Assembly: GCF_003024715.1 (NCBI RefSeq)
Contig: NZ_PYLO01000001.1
Coordinates: 682,001 to 746,000, forward strand
Direction of reading: 5' to 3'
Origin: Clostridium fessum
GTDB lineage: Bacteria; Bacillota; Clostridia; Lachnospirales; Lachnospiraceae
Length of the DNA stretch: 64,000 nucleotides
Below are positions 27,254 through 36,913 of the stretch, one piece after another. Positions within the stretch are counted from its first letter, which is position 1; each line of letters begins with the position of its first letter. The position numbers were made by a program, and so were the translations under genes. The notes beneath the pieces were generated by a model. It was given only the letters and a program-made list of their open reading frames with translations, did not search any database and was not told the DNA's origin.

Positions 27254-27285
27254 AAAAAACAGGCGAATCAAGTCGCCTGTTTTTT
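27254..27285. terminator. Bidirectional terminator downstream of ybaK
   Basis: ACAGGCGA (27259-27266) pairs with TCGCCTGT (27273-27280), with A-run before and T-run after. On the minus strand it ends the leuCD-ybaK transcript. Confidence 0.85.
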
Positions 27286-27347
27286 ATGTCAACTGTAATA
27301 GAACAATTATGGTATCTGTAAAGGTGTCAGACAGACTCCTTACCACT

Positions 27348-27815
27348 CTAGATCAGCGCTGCAAACTGTGCATCCACATATTTTGCAAGTTCCTCCGGAT
27401 TCAGAATGACCTGAACACCTCTCTGACCCGCGCTGATGCTGATTTTGTCGAAAATCTGCGCTGTTTCTTCTATATAAGTAGGGAACTTCTTTTTCATGCC
27501 GATCGGGGAACAACCACCTCGCATATAGCCAGTCAGCGGAAGAAGTTCCTTCATATGGATCATCTCCACTTTCTTGTCCTTGGAAGCCTTTGCCACCTTT
27601 TTCAGGTCCAGCTCCTCATCGACCGGGATACAGCAGACCAGATAGCCGTTCTTATCGCCCTTTAAAACGAGCGTTTTGAACATCGTGTCATGGTCCATCC
27701 CCATCATATCCGCCGCATGGCTGCCGGATAAGTCGTCCTCATCTACTTCATACTCGCCTGCTTCATAATCGATTCCAGCCGCGTCTAAAAGACGCATTAC
27801 GTTTGTTTTTGTCAT
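27348..27815 (-). CDS. ybaK: YbaK/EbsC-type Cys-tRNA(Pro) deacylase
   Basis: A 155-residue INS-superfamily trans-editing protein that removes cysteine mischarged on tRNA-Pro. The family pattern is visible: VFKTLVL-type sequence (here MFKTLVLKGDKNGYLVCCIPVDEELDLKKVAKA), GYMRGGCSPIGMKKKFPTYI, and ISAGQRGVQVILNPEEL. It follows leuD by 40 bp on the same strand and probably shares its transcript. That linkage has no obvious functional reason. Confidence 0.92.
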   Translation of the reverse strand: MTKTNVMRLLDAAGIDYEAGEYEVDEDDLSGSHAADMMGMDHDTMFKTLVLKGDKNGYLVCCIPVDEELDLKKVAKASKDKKVEMIHMKELLPLTGYMRGGCSPIGMKKKFPTYIEETAQIFDKISISAGQRGVQVILNPEELAKYVDAQFAALI

Positions 27816-27855
27816 AAGCTAAACCCTTTCTGGAGACAGATTTAGTGCACTCCTC

Positions 27856-28341
27856 TTATTTCTGGTTGATATAGTTTACCAGTCCACCGGCTGTGATGAT
27901 CTTCTGCATGAACTCCGGGAACGCCTGCCCCTGGAAGCTCTGGCCGGTGGTTTTATCGGTAATCACACCGCTGTCAAAATCAACCTCTACCTCATCACCA
28001 GCCGCGATTGCTTTTGCAGCCTCCGGGCATTCGATGATCGGCAGACCGATATTAATAGAGTTGCGGTAGAAAATACGTGCAAACGTCTCAGCAATAACAC
28101 AGCTTACTCCTGCACATTTGATTGCCAGCGGCGCATGCTCGCGGGAAGAACCGCAGCCAAAGTTCTTATTTGCTACGATGATATCACCCTTCTGTACTTT
28201 ATTTACAAACTCTTTATCAATATCTTCCATACAATGTTTTGCCAGCTCGTTGCCATCCGGAGAGTTTAAGTATCTTGCCGGGATGATAACGTCTGTATCT
28301 ACATTGTCTCCATATTTAAATACATGTCCATTTGCTTTCAT
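27856..28341 (-). CDS. leuD: 3-isopropylmalate dehydratase small subunit
   Basis: With LeuC, isomerises 2-isopropylmalate to 3-isopropylmalate in leucine synthesis. At 161 residues it is the short clostridial/archaeal type. Motifs: [13 protein letters not shown] near residues 13-25, the conserved [12 protein letters not shown] loop near 60-71, and [19 protein letters not shown] 50-bp element derivative lies in the 183-bp spacer between leuC and leuD. Confidence 0.95.
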   Translation of the reverse strand: MKANGHVFKYGDNVDTDVIIPARYLNSPDGNELAKHCMEDIDKEFVNKVQKGDIIVANKNFGCGSSREHAPLAIKCAGVSCVIAETFARIFYRNSINIGLPIIECPEAAKAIAAGDEVEVDFDSGVITDKTTGQSFQGQAFPEFMQKIITAGGLVNYINQK

Positions 28342-28440
28342 TTCTATATCCTCCTGCGATTTATCCTGTTATTTTATTCCAATTCACGAGACGGCACCTG
28401 CGATTGCAGGAAACCCTTCCCCGAACCGTAATATCCGTTT

Positions 28441-28490
28441 GTAACTGTTCAGTACCTTCACAGTCACGCACAGACCTACTGAACAGTTAC
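28441..28490 (+). mobile_element. 50-bp deletion derivative of the MITE, subtype B
   Basis: Both ends of subtype B are intact (GTAACTGTTCAGTA / TACTGAACAGTTAC) but about 83 bp of interior is missing. It is flanked by a perfect 8-bp duplication ATCCGTTT (28433-28440 and 28491-28498). It lies between leuC and leuD. Confidence 0.9.
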
Positions 28491-28524
28491 ATCCGTTTTA
28501 CTTATTCCTAAACTTTTATGCCTA

Positions 28525-29790
28525 TTACAGTCCCAGTTCCGCCGGTCCGCTCACTTTTCCGGTAATGGCGCTGGCTGCTGCCACTGCCGGGCTTGCCAGA
28601 TAAATCTCAGAATCCACGTGTCCCATACGTCCAACGAAGTTACGGTTGGTCGTGGATACACATCTCTCGCCTTCTGCCAGGATACCCATATAACCGCCCA
28701 GGCACGGACCGCAGGTCGGAGTGCTGACAACGGCACCAGCCTCGATGAAGGTCTCTAAAAGTCCCTCTTTCATGGACTGTAAATAGATCGCCTGTGTCGC
28801 CGGAATCACGATGCAGCGCAGACCTTTTTTCACTTTTCTGCCCTTTAAGATCTCAGCTGCGATACGCATATCCTCGATACGTCCGTTCGTACAGGAGCCA
28901 ATGACAACCTGATCGATCGCAATGTCACCCACTTCATCGATCGTTCTCGTATTCTCCGGAAGGTGTGGGAAGGATACGGTCGGCTTTAACTCAGATAAGT
29001 CTATGGTGTACTCTTCGTCATACTCTGCATCCGGATCTGCCTCATATACCTTGAAATCACGTTTAGAATGCTCTTTTAAGTACTCGATGGTCTTCTCATC
29101 AACCGGAAAGATACCGTTCTTGCCGCCTGCCTCGATCGCCATGTTGCAGATCGTGAAACGGTCATCCATGGAAAGGTTCTTGATGCCCTCGCCGACAAAC
29201 TCCATGGAACGGTACAGCGCGCCATCTACGCCGATCATACCGATAATGTGAAGAATGACATCTTTACCACTGACCCATTTTGCCGGTTTGCCGATCAGGT
29301 TGAACTTGATCGCGGACGGTACCTTGAACCAAGCCTTACCGGTTACCATGCCAGCTGCCATATCGGTACTGCCGACACCTGTAGAGAATGCGCCAAGTGC
29401 GCCGTATGTACAGGTATGGGAATCCGCACCGATGACTGCATCACCTGCTACAACCAGACCTTTTTCCGGAAGGAGTGCATGCTCGATTCCCATCTCTCCT
29501 ACGTCAAAATAGTTGGTGATATCATGACGACAGGCAAATTCACGACAGCATTTGCAGTTTTCCGCCGACTTGATATCCTTATTCGGGATAAAATGATCCA
29601 TAACCAGCGCAATTTTGTCATGATTGAATACCGTCTGGTTGTCCATCTTCTTCATCTCATTGACCGCTACCGGTGTTGTGATATCATTTCCAAGAACCAG
29701 ATCCAGATCTGCTTCGATCAACTGTCCTGCTTTTACCTCTGCAAGACCCGCGTGCGCTGCCAGGATCTTCTGTGTCATTGTCATTCCCAT
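28525..29790 (-). CDS. leuC: 3-isopropylmalate dehydratase large subunit
   Basis: A 421-residue aconitase-family subunit, the shorter clostridial/archaeal form (Bacillus LeuC is about 470). The [4Fe-4S] ligands are Cys in [13 protein letters not shown] and the CxxC in [29 protein letters not shown]-like sequence (here [17 protein letters not shown]) is also present. A strong AGGAGG precedes the ATG at 29790. It is transcribed divergently from a LysR gene, from a promoter that is fully palindromic. I found no T-box in its leader. Confidence 0.95.
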   Translation of the reverse strand: MGMTMTQKILAAHAGLAEVKAGQLIEADLDLVLGNDITTPVAVNEMKKMDNQTVFNHDKIALVMDHFIPNKDIKSAENCKCCREFACRHDITNYFDVGEMGIEHALLPEKGLVVAGDAVIGADSHTCTYGALGAFSTGVGSTDMAAGMVTGKAWFKVPSAIKFNLIGKPAKWVSGKDVILHIIGMIGVDGALYRSMEFVGEGIKNLSMDDRFTICNMAIEAGGKNGIFPVDEKTIEYLKEHSKRDFKVYEADPDAEYDEEYTIDLSELKPTVSFPHLPENTRTIDEVGDIAIDQVVIGSCTNGRIEDMRIAAEILKGRKVKKGLRCIVIPATQAIYLQSMKEGLLETFIEAGAVVSTPTCGPCLGGYMGILAEGERCVSTTNRNFVGRMGHVDSEIYLASPAVAAASAITGKVSGPAELGL

Positions 29791-29896
29791 GATTTATTTC
29801 CTCCTGCATATACATACTTGGTAACGGCTCCGATGCCCTTACTGTTGTAGGAAAAAACTCTGTTCCAACGGTGCCGCTGACATCTTTTGCTTTTTT

Positions 29897-29937
29897 ATAT
29901 TTGTATTATAACACCGGTTCTGTTATAATACAAATAT
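29897..29937. promoter_or_regulatory. Palindromic divergent promoter/operator between leuC and lysR
   Basis: A perfect 16-bp inverted repeat (29897-29912 with 29922-29937, inner arm TTGTATTATAAC) with a 9-bp centre. Each strand reads TTGTAT, 17 bp, TATAAT: plus 29901-29906 and 29924-29929, minus the mirror image. The -35 of one direction thus overlaps the -10 of the other. It could also be a LysR-type binding site. Confidence 0.8.
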
Positions 29938-29973
29938 ATATTGTTGATAGATACTATGAGTCGAAGTTATAGT

Positions 29974-30036
29974 GTCACTGTTCACGGGTAGGCACTTTTG
30001 GAACCGAAAGGGCCGTAAGAAAACGTGCCCAGTAAC
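29974..30036 (-). mobile_element. 63-bp rearranged MITE derivative, subtype A
   Basis: Reads as the right half of subtype A in reverse (CACTGTTCACGGGTAGGCAC...) joined at an ACGTG to CCCAGTAAC from the left end in forward orientation. Flanked by 8-bp GTTATAGT (29966-29973 and 30037-30044). It lies in the predicted 5' leader of lysR. Confidence 0.8.
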
Positions 30037-30142
30037 GTTATAGTGTCACCGATTTTTCCGATTGGAATACGAAGCATCCGCAAAATCCTGTCACATTTTG
30101 CACAACGTGTGAACTGTAGCTTTATAGATATAAAGGAGTATT

Positions 30143-31027
30143 ATGGAACAACATTTAACCCAGTACCGTATTTTCTACGCCGTTGCACGCGCCGGCAATA
30201 TTTCCCGCGCCGCCAAGGAACTTTTTATCAGCCAGCCCGCGATCAGCAAATCAATCAGCAAGCTGGAAGAAAGCCTCGGCATAGCACTTTTTATCCGCAA
30301 TTCCCGCGGCGTCTCCCTGACCGCAGAGGGACAGGTCTTATTTCAGCATGTAGAAGCCGCCTTTGAAGCACTGGATCGCGGTGAAAATGAGCTGAAACAG
30401 ATCCAGAACCTCCACATCGGACAGCTCAAGATCGGCGTCAGCAACACTCTGTGCAAATATATTCTTCTTCCTTATTTAAAAGAATTTATTGCACAGTACC
30501 CGCATGTCCGCATTTTGATTGAAAGTCAGGACACCGCACGCACAATCTCGATGCTGGAACAGCAGAAGCTCGACATCGGTCTGATCGCCGAGCCCAAAAA
30601 CCGCCGCTACCTTTCGTTTCTTCCCGTCATGCGAATCGAGGACACCTTTGTCTGTACCCGGTCTTATCTGGAAAATCTGCGGATCCGCGAAGGTGCCGAT
30701 GTCGATCCGTTCGAATCCGGGACAATCCTGCTGCTCGACCGCAGCAATATGACGCGCACGCACATTGACGCGTACTTTGCAGAGCACGGAATTGAACCGA
30801 AGCAGATTTTAGAGGCGACGACGATGGATCTTCTGATTGAATTTGCCAAAACGGGACTTGGAATCGGATGTGTGATCCGCGAATTTGTGCGGGAAGAATT
30901 AAAAGATGGTTCGCTGATCGAACTCCCGCTGGAAGTGCCAATCCGAAACCGAACGATTGGATTTGCTTATCATCCGACGGCGATGACGCGGACGATGAAT
31001 GATTTTGTGCAATTTTGTTCGGAATAA
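30143..31027 (+). CDS. LysR-family transcriptional regulator
   Basis: A 294-residue LTTR. The N-terminal winged helix (about 1-60) contains AAKELFISQPAISKSISKLEESLGIALFIRNSRGVSLT. The effector-binding domain begins near residue 90 (GQLKIGVSNTL). It faces leuC, so it is a natural candidate to control leuCD and itself through the palindromic site at 29897-29937. The effector (2-isopropylmalate or another pathway intermediate) is inference only. GGAG precedes the ATG. A bidirectional terminator follows. Confidence 0.92.
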   Translation: MEQHLTQYRIFYAVARAGNISRAAKELFISQPAISKSISKLEESLGIALFIRNSRGVSLTAEGQVLFQHVEAAFEALDRGENELKQIQNLHIGQLKIGVSNTLCKYILLPYLKEFIAQYPHVRILIESQDTARTISMLEQQKLDIGLIAEPKNRRYLSFLPVMRIEDTFVCTRSYLENLRIREGADVDPFESGTILLLDRSNMTRTHIDAYFAEHGIEPKQILEATTMDLLIEFAKTGLGIGCVIREFVREELKDGSLIELPLEVPIRNRTIGFAYHPTAMTRTMNDFVQFCSE

Positions 31028-31067
31028 TGAAATAATTGGCAACACGGACGCCATTTCCTATGAAACG

Positions 31068-31116
31068 AAAAAGTCCGGCGCATGGCGGTCAAGCTGCCAT
31101 ATGCCGGACTTTTTCT
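31068..31116. terminator. Bidirectional terminator after lysR
   Basis: AGTCCGGC pairs with GCCGGACT, extended by an inner CATGGC/GCCAT stem, with A5 before and T5 after. On its left is TTTCCTATGAAAC (31060-31072), the motif shared with other terminator flanks. Confidence 0.85.
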
Positions 31117-31143
31117 GTTTAGTTCCTATTTTTATCAATTTTC

Positions 31144-31276
31144 GTAACTGTTCAGTACCTTCACAGTCACGCGCAAAAATTCATTAAAAATTGCCTGCGG
31201 CAATGGAATTTTTGCCTGCTGGCCCATGTTTTCGTACGGTCAGCGCAGTAAATGCGCAGACCTACTGAGCAGTTAC
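31144..31276 (+). mobile_element. 133-bp MITE, subtype B copy 1
   Basis: Ends GTAACTGTTCAGTA / TACTGAGCAGTTAC. Flanking 8-mers CAATTTTC (31136-31143) and CGATTTTC (31277-31284) differ at one base. Hairpins GCAAAAATTC/GAATTTTTGC and GGTC-GCGCA/TGCGC-GACC. Its right end supplies the stop codon of the acyltransferase gene. Confidence 0.9.
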
Positions 31277-32445
31277 CGATTTTCTTTTAAAATATTCTTC
31301 GCACATTTCCACACACATGGAAATATTTTCCCATCTACCAGCCAGACATACACTTTCGAACAAATTCCTATTAAAATACAGCTCAGAACCAGATTCACCC
31401 CGATCGCCAGCTTCTCTCCCGCCTCAGAATAAATGCTGTAAAACCAACAGGAAAAGCTGGCAATCACAAGCCAGTGTGTCAGGAAGATTCCCATGCTATA
31501 CTCGCCGATCCACAGAATAATTTTTTTGAGGATCTCCGGGAGCCAGGTCTCCAGACCGCCGAGCCAGAAGAGACGGAAGCCTAAAATCATCAGGAATGCA
31601 GCAACATGACCATAGAATTCCATGGTTCCGAGTCCGCCTGGAAATCCATGCGCTCCCAATGTGGTTCCGATCCAGAAAGATTTTCGAACGAACCAGATGC
31701 TGAAAATCCAGAGGGCAGCACCAAAAATGCCATATTTTTCTTCTCCATCTTTAAGCAGATTCTCTTTTCGCTCTCTTTCTTTCATGGACTTCTCAACTGC
31801 CCGCATCAGCAGACAGATCCCATTTCCCAGAAGCAGGCAGATATAAAAGCTGTTCATTCCGATCAGCACTGCCGCGACGCCTGCCAGAATCAGAATTTTC
31901 TGGCGGGTTCCTACTTCCCGGAGGGCGGATGAAAGTACAAGAGTCAGAATACTTCCCATGAAAGTGTAGGTCAGCATCCAGGACGGACCATAGTACGTTG
32001 AATCAGCCTTGAAGATTGTATCAAACCAGGCATAGCGGAGCGCCTTCAGACCGCCTGGCAGATAGCTGTAAAAGTTGCTCAGCCACTCATTTTCCAGACG
32101 CGGCGCAACCCGCACTGTGTAGAAGAGACCGCTCCGGTAAAATAGATATGCCAGCAGAAATGTGACCGTCAACGGGCAGGTCAGTTTCAGATAGCGGCGC
32201 AGGATCTCTAAACTCCACGAAGTAAATCGCCCGGAATATACCTTATCGGCTATCAGCATTCCGCTGATCATCAAAAAAAGACTAACCCCGAAGGTTCCAT
32301 AGCGGAGCAGGGGAAGCGGTCCTATTTCCATCAGCGCATTTACCTTATTGCTGCCCCAGCTCCCGAATGTACCGAACCAGTGACTTCCAAAGACCGCCAG
32401 ACAGGCGTATGCCTTGATTATATTTACGTCATCATAGCGTTTCAT
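31273..32445 (-). CDS. Acyltransferase 3 family membrane protein
   Basis: A 390-residue integral membrane acyltransferase with about ten hydrophobic segments. The family start is YDDVNIIKAYACLAVFGSHWFG, with the catalytic His of the IxxxRxxxxxxVxxxH-like region replaced by this form, then FGVSLFLMISGMLIADK. Members O-acetylate surface polysaccharides or lipids. AAAGGA fits the ATG at 32445 better than the upstream ATG at 32463. The TAA stop lies in the terminal bases of a 133-bp element, so the 3' end of the gene was altered by that insertion. Confidence 0.85.
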   Translation of the reverse strand: MKRYDDVNIIKAYACLAVFGSHWFGTFGSWGSNKVNALMEIGPLPLLRYGTFGVSLFLMISGMLIADKVYSGRFTSWSLEILRRYLKLTCPLTVTFLLAYLFYRSGLFYTVRVAPRLENEWLSNFYSYLPGGLKALRYAWFDTIFKADSTYYGPSWMLTYTFMGSILTLVLSSALREVGTRQKILILAGVAAVLIGMNSFYICLLLGNGICLLMRAVEKSMKERERKENLLKDGEEKYGIFGAALWIFSIWFVRKSFWIGTTLGAHGFPGGLGTMEFYGHVAAFLMILGFRLFWLGGLETWLPEILKKIILWIGEYSMGIFLTHWLVIASFSCWFYSIYSEAGEKLAIGVNLVLSCILIGICSKVYVWLVDGKIFPCVWKCAKNILKENR

Positions 32446-32469
32446 CCGCGTTTCCTTTCCCATTCATAT

Positions 32470-32594
32470 AAAAAGAATGTGCCTTGGCACATTCTCGCGC
32501 CGAGCGCGGTCGCCGGCGACATGTTTCTTCTTCGCGCGAGTGTGCATCCACGCGGAGTGATTTTTATTTCATAGGATGCATTTTCCTATGAAAC
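32470..32594. repeat. 125-bp GC-rich repeat, copy 1 (next to the ilvC terminator)
   Basis: About 85% identical by eye to 52997-53121. Contains GAATGTGC/GCACATTC, GTCGC/GCGAC and TTTCATAGGA/TCCTATGAAA hairpins. It lies between ilvC and the acyltransferase gene and abuts the ilvC terminator. Confidence 0.85.
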
Positions 32595-32597
32595 CAC

Positions 32598-32636
32598 AAA
32601 AAGCAGGACCGCTGCAAACCTGCAGCAGCCCTGTAT
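32598..32636 (-). terminator. Terminator of ilvC
   Basis: On the minus strand a CAGG/CCTG plus GCTGCA/TGCAGC stem is followed by CTTTTTG. Confidence 0.7.
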
Positions 32637-32661
32637 AAGATTTCCTATATTCGAAAAACGA

Positions 32662-33687
<1,026 letters not shown>

Positions 33688-33820
33688 TCATTTCCTCCTT
33701 GGATCTAACAAAAATAAAATAAATTTATTATAAAGCATAGACCGGCGCCTCTCTGTGCGTCTTTGGACCAAACTTTGTAAACCTCTTGAATGCCTTGTAT
33801 CCAGTCTATCAATTGATGTA

Positions 33821-34321
33821 CTACGGCAGATAGCGGATATCATCGGCACCTCTGGAAAGACCTGTAAGACCCGTTCTAGCTAATTCCAGAATCTCATAAT
33901 CTTCCAGAAGATTAATCAGCGCGTCCTGTTTGGACTGGTCGCCTGTCAGCATAACAGTGACAGAATCTTTTCCCACATCGACAATCGACGCACGGAAAAT
34001 CTCGGAAATTGCATTGATCGCCATCCGCTGGTTTGCATTTGCTCTCACCTTGACGAGCATCAGCTCACGGTATACGGAATGACCTTCCCGCAGTTCCTTT
34101 ATGTCGTGTACATCTTCCAGTTTTCCAAGCTGCTTCTGAATCTGCTCCAGAACCTGATGATCGCCCAGCGATACAACCGTCATACGGGAGTATCTCGGAT
34201 CCGCGGTCACGCCAACTGTAAGGCTTTCGATATTATATCCGCGGCGGCTGAAAAGTCCAGCCACACGGCTTAAAACGCCGGCAGTATTATCTACCAGCAG
34301 TGATAACACAATTCTGCTCAT
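33821..34321 (-). CDS. ilvN: Acetolactate synthase small (regulatory) subunit
   Basis: A 166-residue regulatory subunit with an N-terminal ACT domain (MSRIVLSLLVDNTAGVLSRVAGLFSRRGYNIESLTVG) that binds valine and modulates the catalytic subunit. The C-terminal half matches the ALS_ss_C domain. The ATG at 34321 is preceded by GGTGGGAAG; the frame stays open upstream into the spacer. The catalytic subunit gene ilvB is not adjacent and not in the window, although ilvN and ilvB are usually neighbours. Confidence 0.94.
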   Translation of the reverse strand: MSRIVLSLLVDNTAGVLSRVAGLFSRRGYNIESLTVGVTADPRYSRMTVVSLGDHQVLEQIQKQLGKLEDVHDIKELREGHSVYRELMLVKVRANANQRMAINAISEIFRASIVDVGKDSVTVMLTGDQSKQDALINLLEDYEILELARTGLTGLSRGADDIRYLP

Positions 34322-34434
34322 GCAATCTTCCCACCTTGCTCTTCTGTCTTGTTCGTATAGCCTTAATGATAGCAACCAATTCTCAGTTTGTCAACTAATT
34401 AAAAGGAATGCTTAGTATTCCCCAGAGCTATATC

Positions 34435-34567
34435 ATTACTGTTCACGCATACGTGCTCAGTAACGAAATTTGCCGTGGCTCCGCATTTAAATACGGCAAA
34501 TTCCTGCTGCCACCACGTTTTCTTACGGCACTTTCGGTTCCAAAAGTGCCTACCTGTGTACATTAAC
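34435..34567 (+). mobile_element. 133-bp MITE, subtype A copy 3
   Basis: Ends ATTACTGTTCACG and GTGTACATTAAC, partly decayed. Flanking 8-mers GCTATATC (34427-34434) and GATATATC (34568-34575) match at 7 of 8. Both internal hairpins are intact. It lies between ilvN and nudC. Confidence 0.88.
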
Positions 34568-34581
34568 GATATATCAACACA

Positions 34582-35580
34582 TCATTTCTGGTGTTCCTTC
34601 CACTTTTTCTCCCAGTCCGGACCGTATTTAAAATACATCTTCATCTCGGTTCCGACACTGATGAGGCGTGCATCGTCCGGGATCTCCTCACGCGTATACC
34701 AGCCTGCCTCAGAAAGCTCGTCCTCCTGCAGACGGATCTTATCATCCCCATCCAGTTCTGCAAAAAATCCGATCATCTCCGTATCAGTAAACGCCCACGG
34801 CTGACTCTTGAAATAGCGGATATTTTTAACTTTCAGCCCGACTTCCTCCATCACTTCGCGGCGGACGGTCTCTTCAAATGTCTCCCCGATCTCGACAAAT
34901 CCAGCGATCAGCGCATAGCCACGGTAGGTACTGTGGTTGACACGGTAGCGCGACATAAGAAGTTTGTTCCCGTTCGTGATCGCCACGATAACTGCCGGGG
35001 AGATCTTTGGATATTCCGTCTGGCCGCAGACCGGGCAGACGAGCGCCCGCTCGTTCTTGCTGTCCTGCGTCTTTGCCCCGCAGCGTCCGCAAAACTGACG
35101 GCTCTGTCTCCAGCGCCACAGCTGCACCGCCGTGATCGCTGCAAATGCCTGGTGCATCGGCTCCATCGCACGGATGTCGGTCGGCGTTTTCCATGCATAG
35201 TAAAGCTGTTCCAACTCTTTTTCTGCCCCTTCCAGTGCACCAGAATCCGTCTTCCCAGCTTCCATATTATTTTTGTCCGAAACAGGCATCTGACCAGCCC
35301 CTTCTTTTAGCTTTGCCAGAATCTCTTCTGCTTCTTTCTCCGGCACACTGACCAGAAAATATGGCTTCTCATCAACCGAAAAGAGATAGACCGCCCGATC
35401 CATCAGTTCCGGAACTGCCGCCTCAATCTCCTCCCGGCGCGGGATAGTAAGCACATGTTCCTCCGCGGTCTCACGCAGAAGAATCCGGCTTTTCTGGATG
35501 CAGAAGACGTAGTCCTGTGATCCAGGTTTCTGAATGTGGTATGTATTGTCGTAGCGATGTGGTGCGATGTCCTGTATCAT
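34582..35580 (-). CDS. nudC: NAD(+) diphosphatase / RNA deNADding NUDIX (NudC type)
   Basis: A 332-residue NUDIX protein. An N-terminal domain is followed by a zinc ribbon (FCGRCG...VCPVCG), the NUDIX box GFVEIGETFEETVRREVMEE (with VGL following) and the class motif YFKSQPWAFT, which corresponds to the SQPWPFPxS signature of NADH pyrophosphatases. It cleaves NAD(H) to NMN(H) and AMP and can remove NAD caps from RNA. It is longer than E. coli NudC (257 residues) because of an extended N-terminal domain. It lies downstream of the polyamine operon. Confidence 0.92.
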   Translation of the reverse strand: MIQDIAPHRYDNTYHIQKPGSQDYVFCIQKSRILLRETAEEHVLTIPRREEIEAAVPELMDRAVYLFSVDEKPYFLVSVPEKEAEEILAKLKEGAGQMPVSDKNNMEAGKTDSGALEGAEKELEQLYYAWKTPTDIRAMEPMHQAFAAITAVQLWRWRQSRQFCGRCGAKTQDSKNERALVCPVCGQTEYPKISPAVIVAITNGNKLLMSRYRVNHSTYRGYALIAGFVEIGETFEETVRREVMEEVGLKVKNIRYFKSQPWAFTDTEMIGFFAELDGDDKIRLQEDELSEAGWYTREEIPDDARLISVGTEMKMYFKYGPDWEKKWKEHQK

Positions 35581-35740
35581 AACTTTATCTCTCTATCCTT
35601 TTATTCTCCAAAACTTGTGTAACCGTTATTTCCATACTGTGTAACGGCTGTCCTCGCAGACATTCTTTGTAATCTTTCTGCAAGTCTCTTCATTTTACTC
35701 TTTTTATTAAAAAAATACAATCCCTCGGCTCGCCCCAGAC

Positions 35741-36913
35741 TTACAACCGTCCCACAAAATCCTCATATCCAAACGCCCGCACCACTTCCGCTGTCCCATC
35801 TTCATGCCGGTATACGATCGACGGAAGCGGCATTCCATTAAAGGTATTATTTTTGACCATCGTATAGAGCGCCATATCGCCAAACACCAGCCGTCCACCC
35901 TCTTTTAGCGGTGCATCGAACGAATAATCCCCGATGCAGTCCCCCGAAAGACAGGTTGGTCCGCCCAGGCGGAACGTATACGGCTTTTCGCCCGCTTCTC
36001 CCGCTCCGATAAGCGGCGGACGGTACGGCATTTCCAGCACATCCGGCATATGGCAGGCTGCCGAGGTATCCAGAATCGCAATCTGCATGCCGTTTTCCAT
36101 CGTCTCCAGCACGGAAGTTACAAGAAATCCCGCGTTTAAGACAACTGCCTCGCCCGGTTCCAGGTATACTTCTACCCCATATTTTTCGCGCAGCCCGCGC
36201 ACCAGGCGGATCAGGCGTTCCCGGTCATAATCTTCTCTCGTAATGTGGTGTCCGCCGCCCAGGTTCAGCCATTTTACCTTTGAAAACCAGGCTCCAAACT
36301 TCTCCTCCGCTGCCCGCAGCGTCGTCTCCAGGTCATCTGAATTCTGCTCGCAGAGCGTATGCATATGAAATCCATCCAGATACGGAAGGATGGTTTCTTC
36401 AAAGTTTCCCGTCTCCGAAAGCATCGGAAGAGTCGTCCCCATGCGGGATCCCGGCGCACACGGATCATAGATCGCGTGCCCCTCCTGCGTGGAACACTCC
36501 GGGTTCAGCCGGAGTCCCGCCTGTTTTCCGGCCTTTTTTACTTTTTCACCATATTTCAGCACCTGCCCCGGCGTATTAAAAACGATGTGGTCGGCATAAT
36601 TTAAAATCTCATCAAACTCATCCGGGCGGTAGGCGGCAGAAAACACATGGGTCTCCCCGCCAAACTCCGTTTTTCCAAGCCGCGCCTCATAAAGCCCGCT
36701 CGCCGCGGTTCCCGACAGATACTGACGAATCAGCGGGTAGACCGAATACATGGAAAATGCTTTCTGTGCCAGCAGAATCCGGCATCCAGCCCGCTCTGCC
36801 GTATCTTTCAAAATTTCCAGATTTTTCTTTAAAAGCGTCTCATCCACCACATAAAATGGCGTGCGGATCGCCGCCGTGTCCCGGAGAACCCCAGCCGCCT
36901 CCCGTTCCTGCAT
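35741..36913 (-). CDS. nspC: Carboxynorspermidine/carboxyspermidine decarboxylase
   Basis: A 390-residue fold-III PLP decarboxylase. The PLP lysine is Lys51 in LLAQKAFSMYSVYP. Other landmarks are AASGLYEARLG, NLGGGHHITREDYD and YLEPGEAVVLNAGFLVTSVLE. It removes the carboxyl group from carboxynorspermidine or carboxyspermidine. It is the last gene of the polyamine operon, following the dehydrogenase that makes its substrate. In an operon with speB and speE its physiological product is likely spermidine. Confidence 0.93.
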   Translation of the reverse strand: MQEREAAGVLRDTAAIRTPFYVVDETLLKKNLEILKDTAERAGCRILLAQKAFSMYSVYPLIRQYLSGTAASGLYEARLGKTEFGGETHVFSAAYRPDEFDEILNYADHIVFNTPGQVLKYGEKVKKAGKQAGLRLNPECSTQEGHAIYDPCAPGSRMGTTLPMLSETGNFEETILPYLDGFHMHTLCEQNSDDLETTLRAAEEKFGAWFSKVKWLNLGGGHHITREDYDRERLIRLVRGLREKYGVEVYLEPGEAVVLNAGFLVTSVLETMENGMQIAILDTSAACHMPDVLEMPYRPPLIGAGEAGEKPYTFRLGGPTCLSGDCIGDYSFDAPLKEGGRLVFGDMALYTMVKNNTFNGMPLPSIVYRHEDGTAEVVRAFGYEDFVGRL

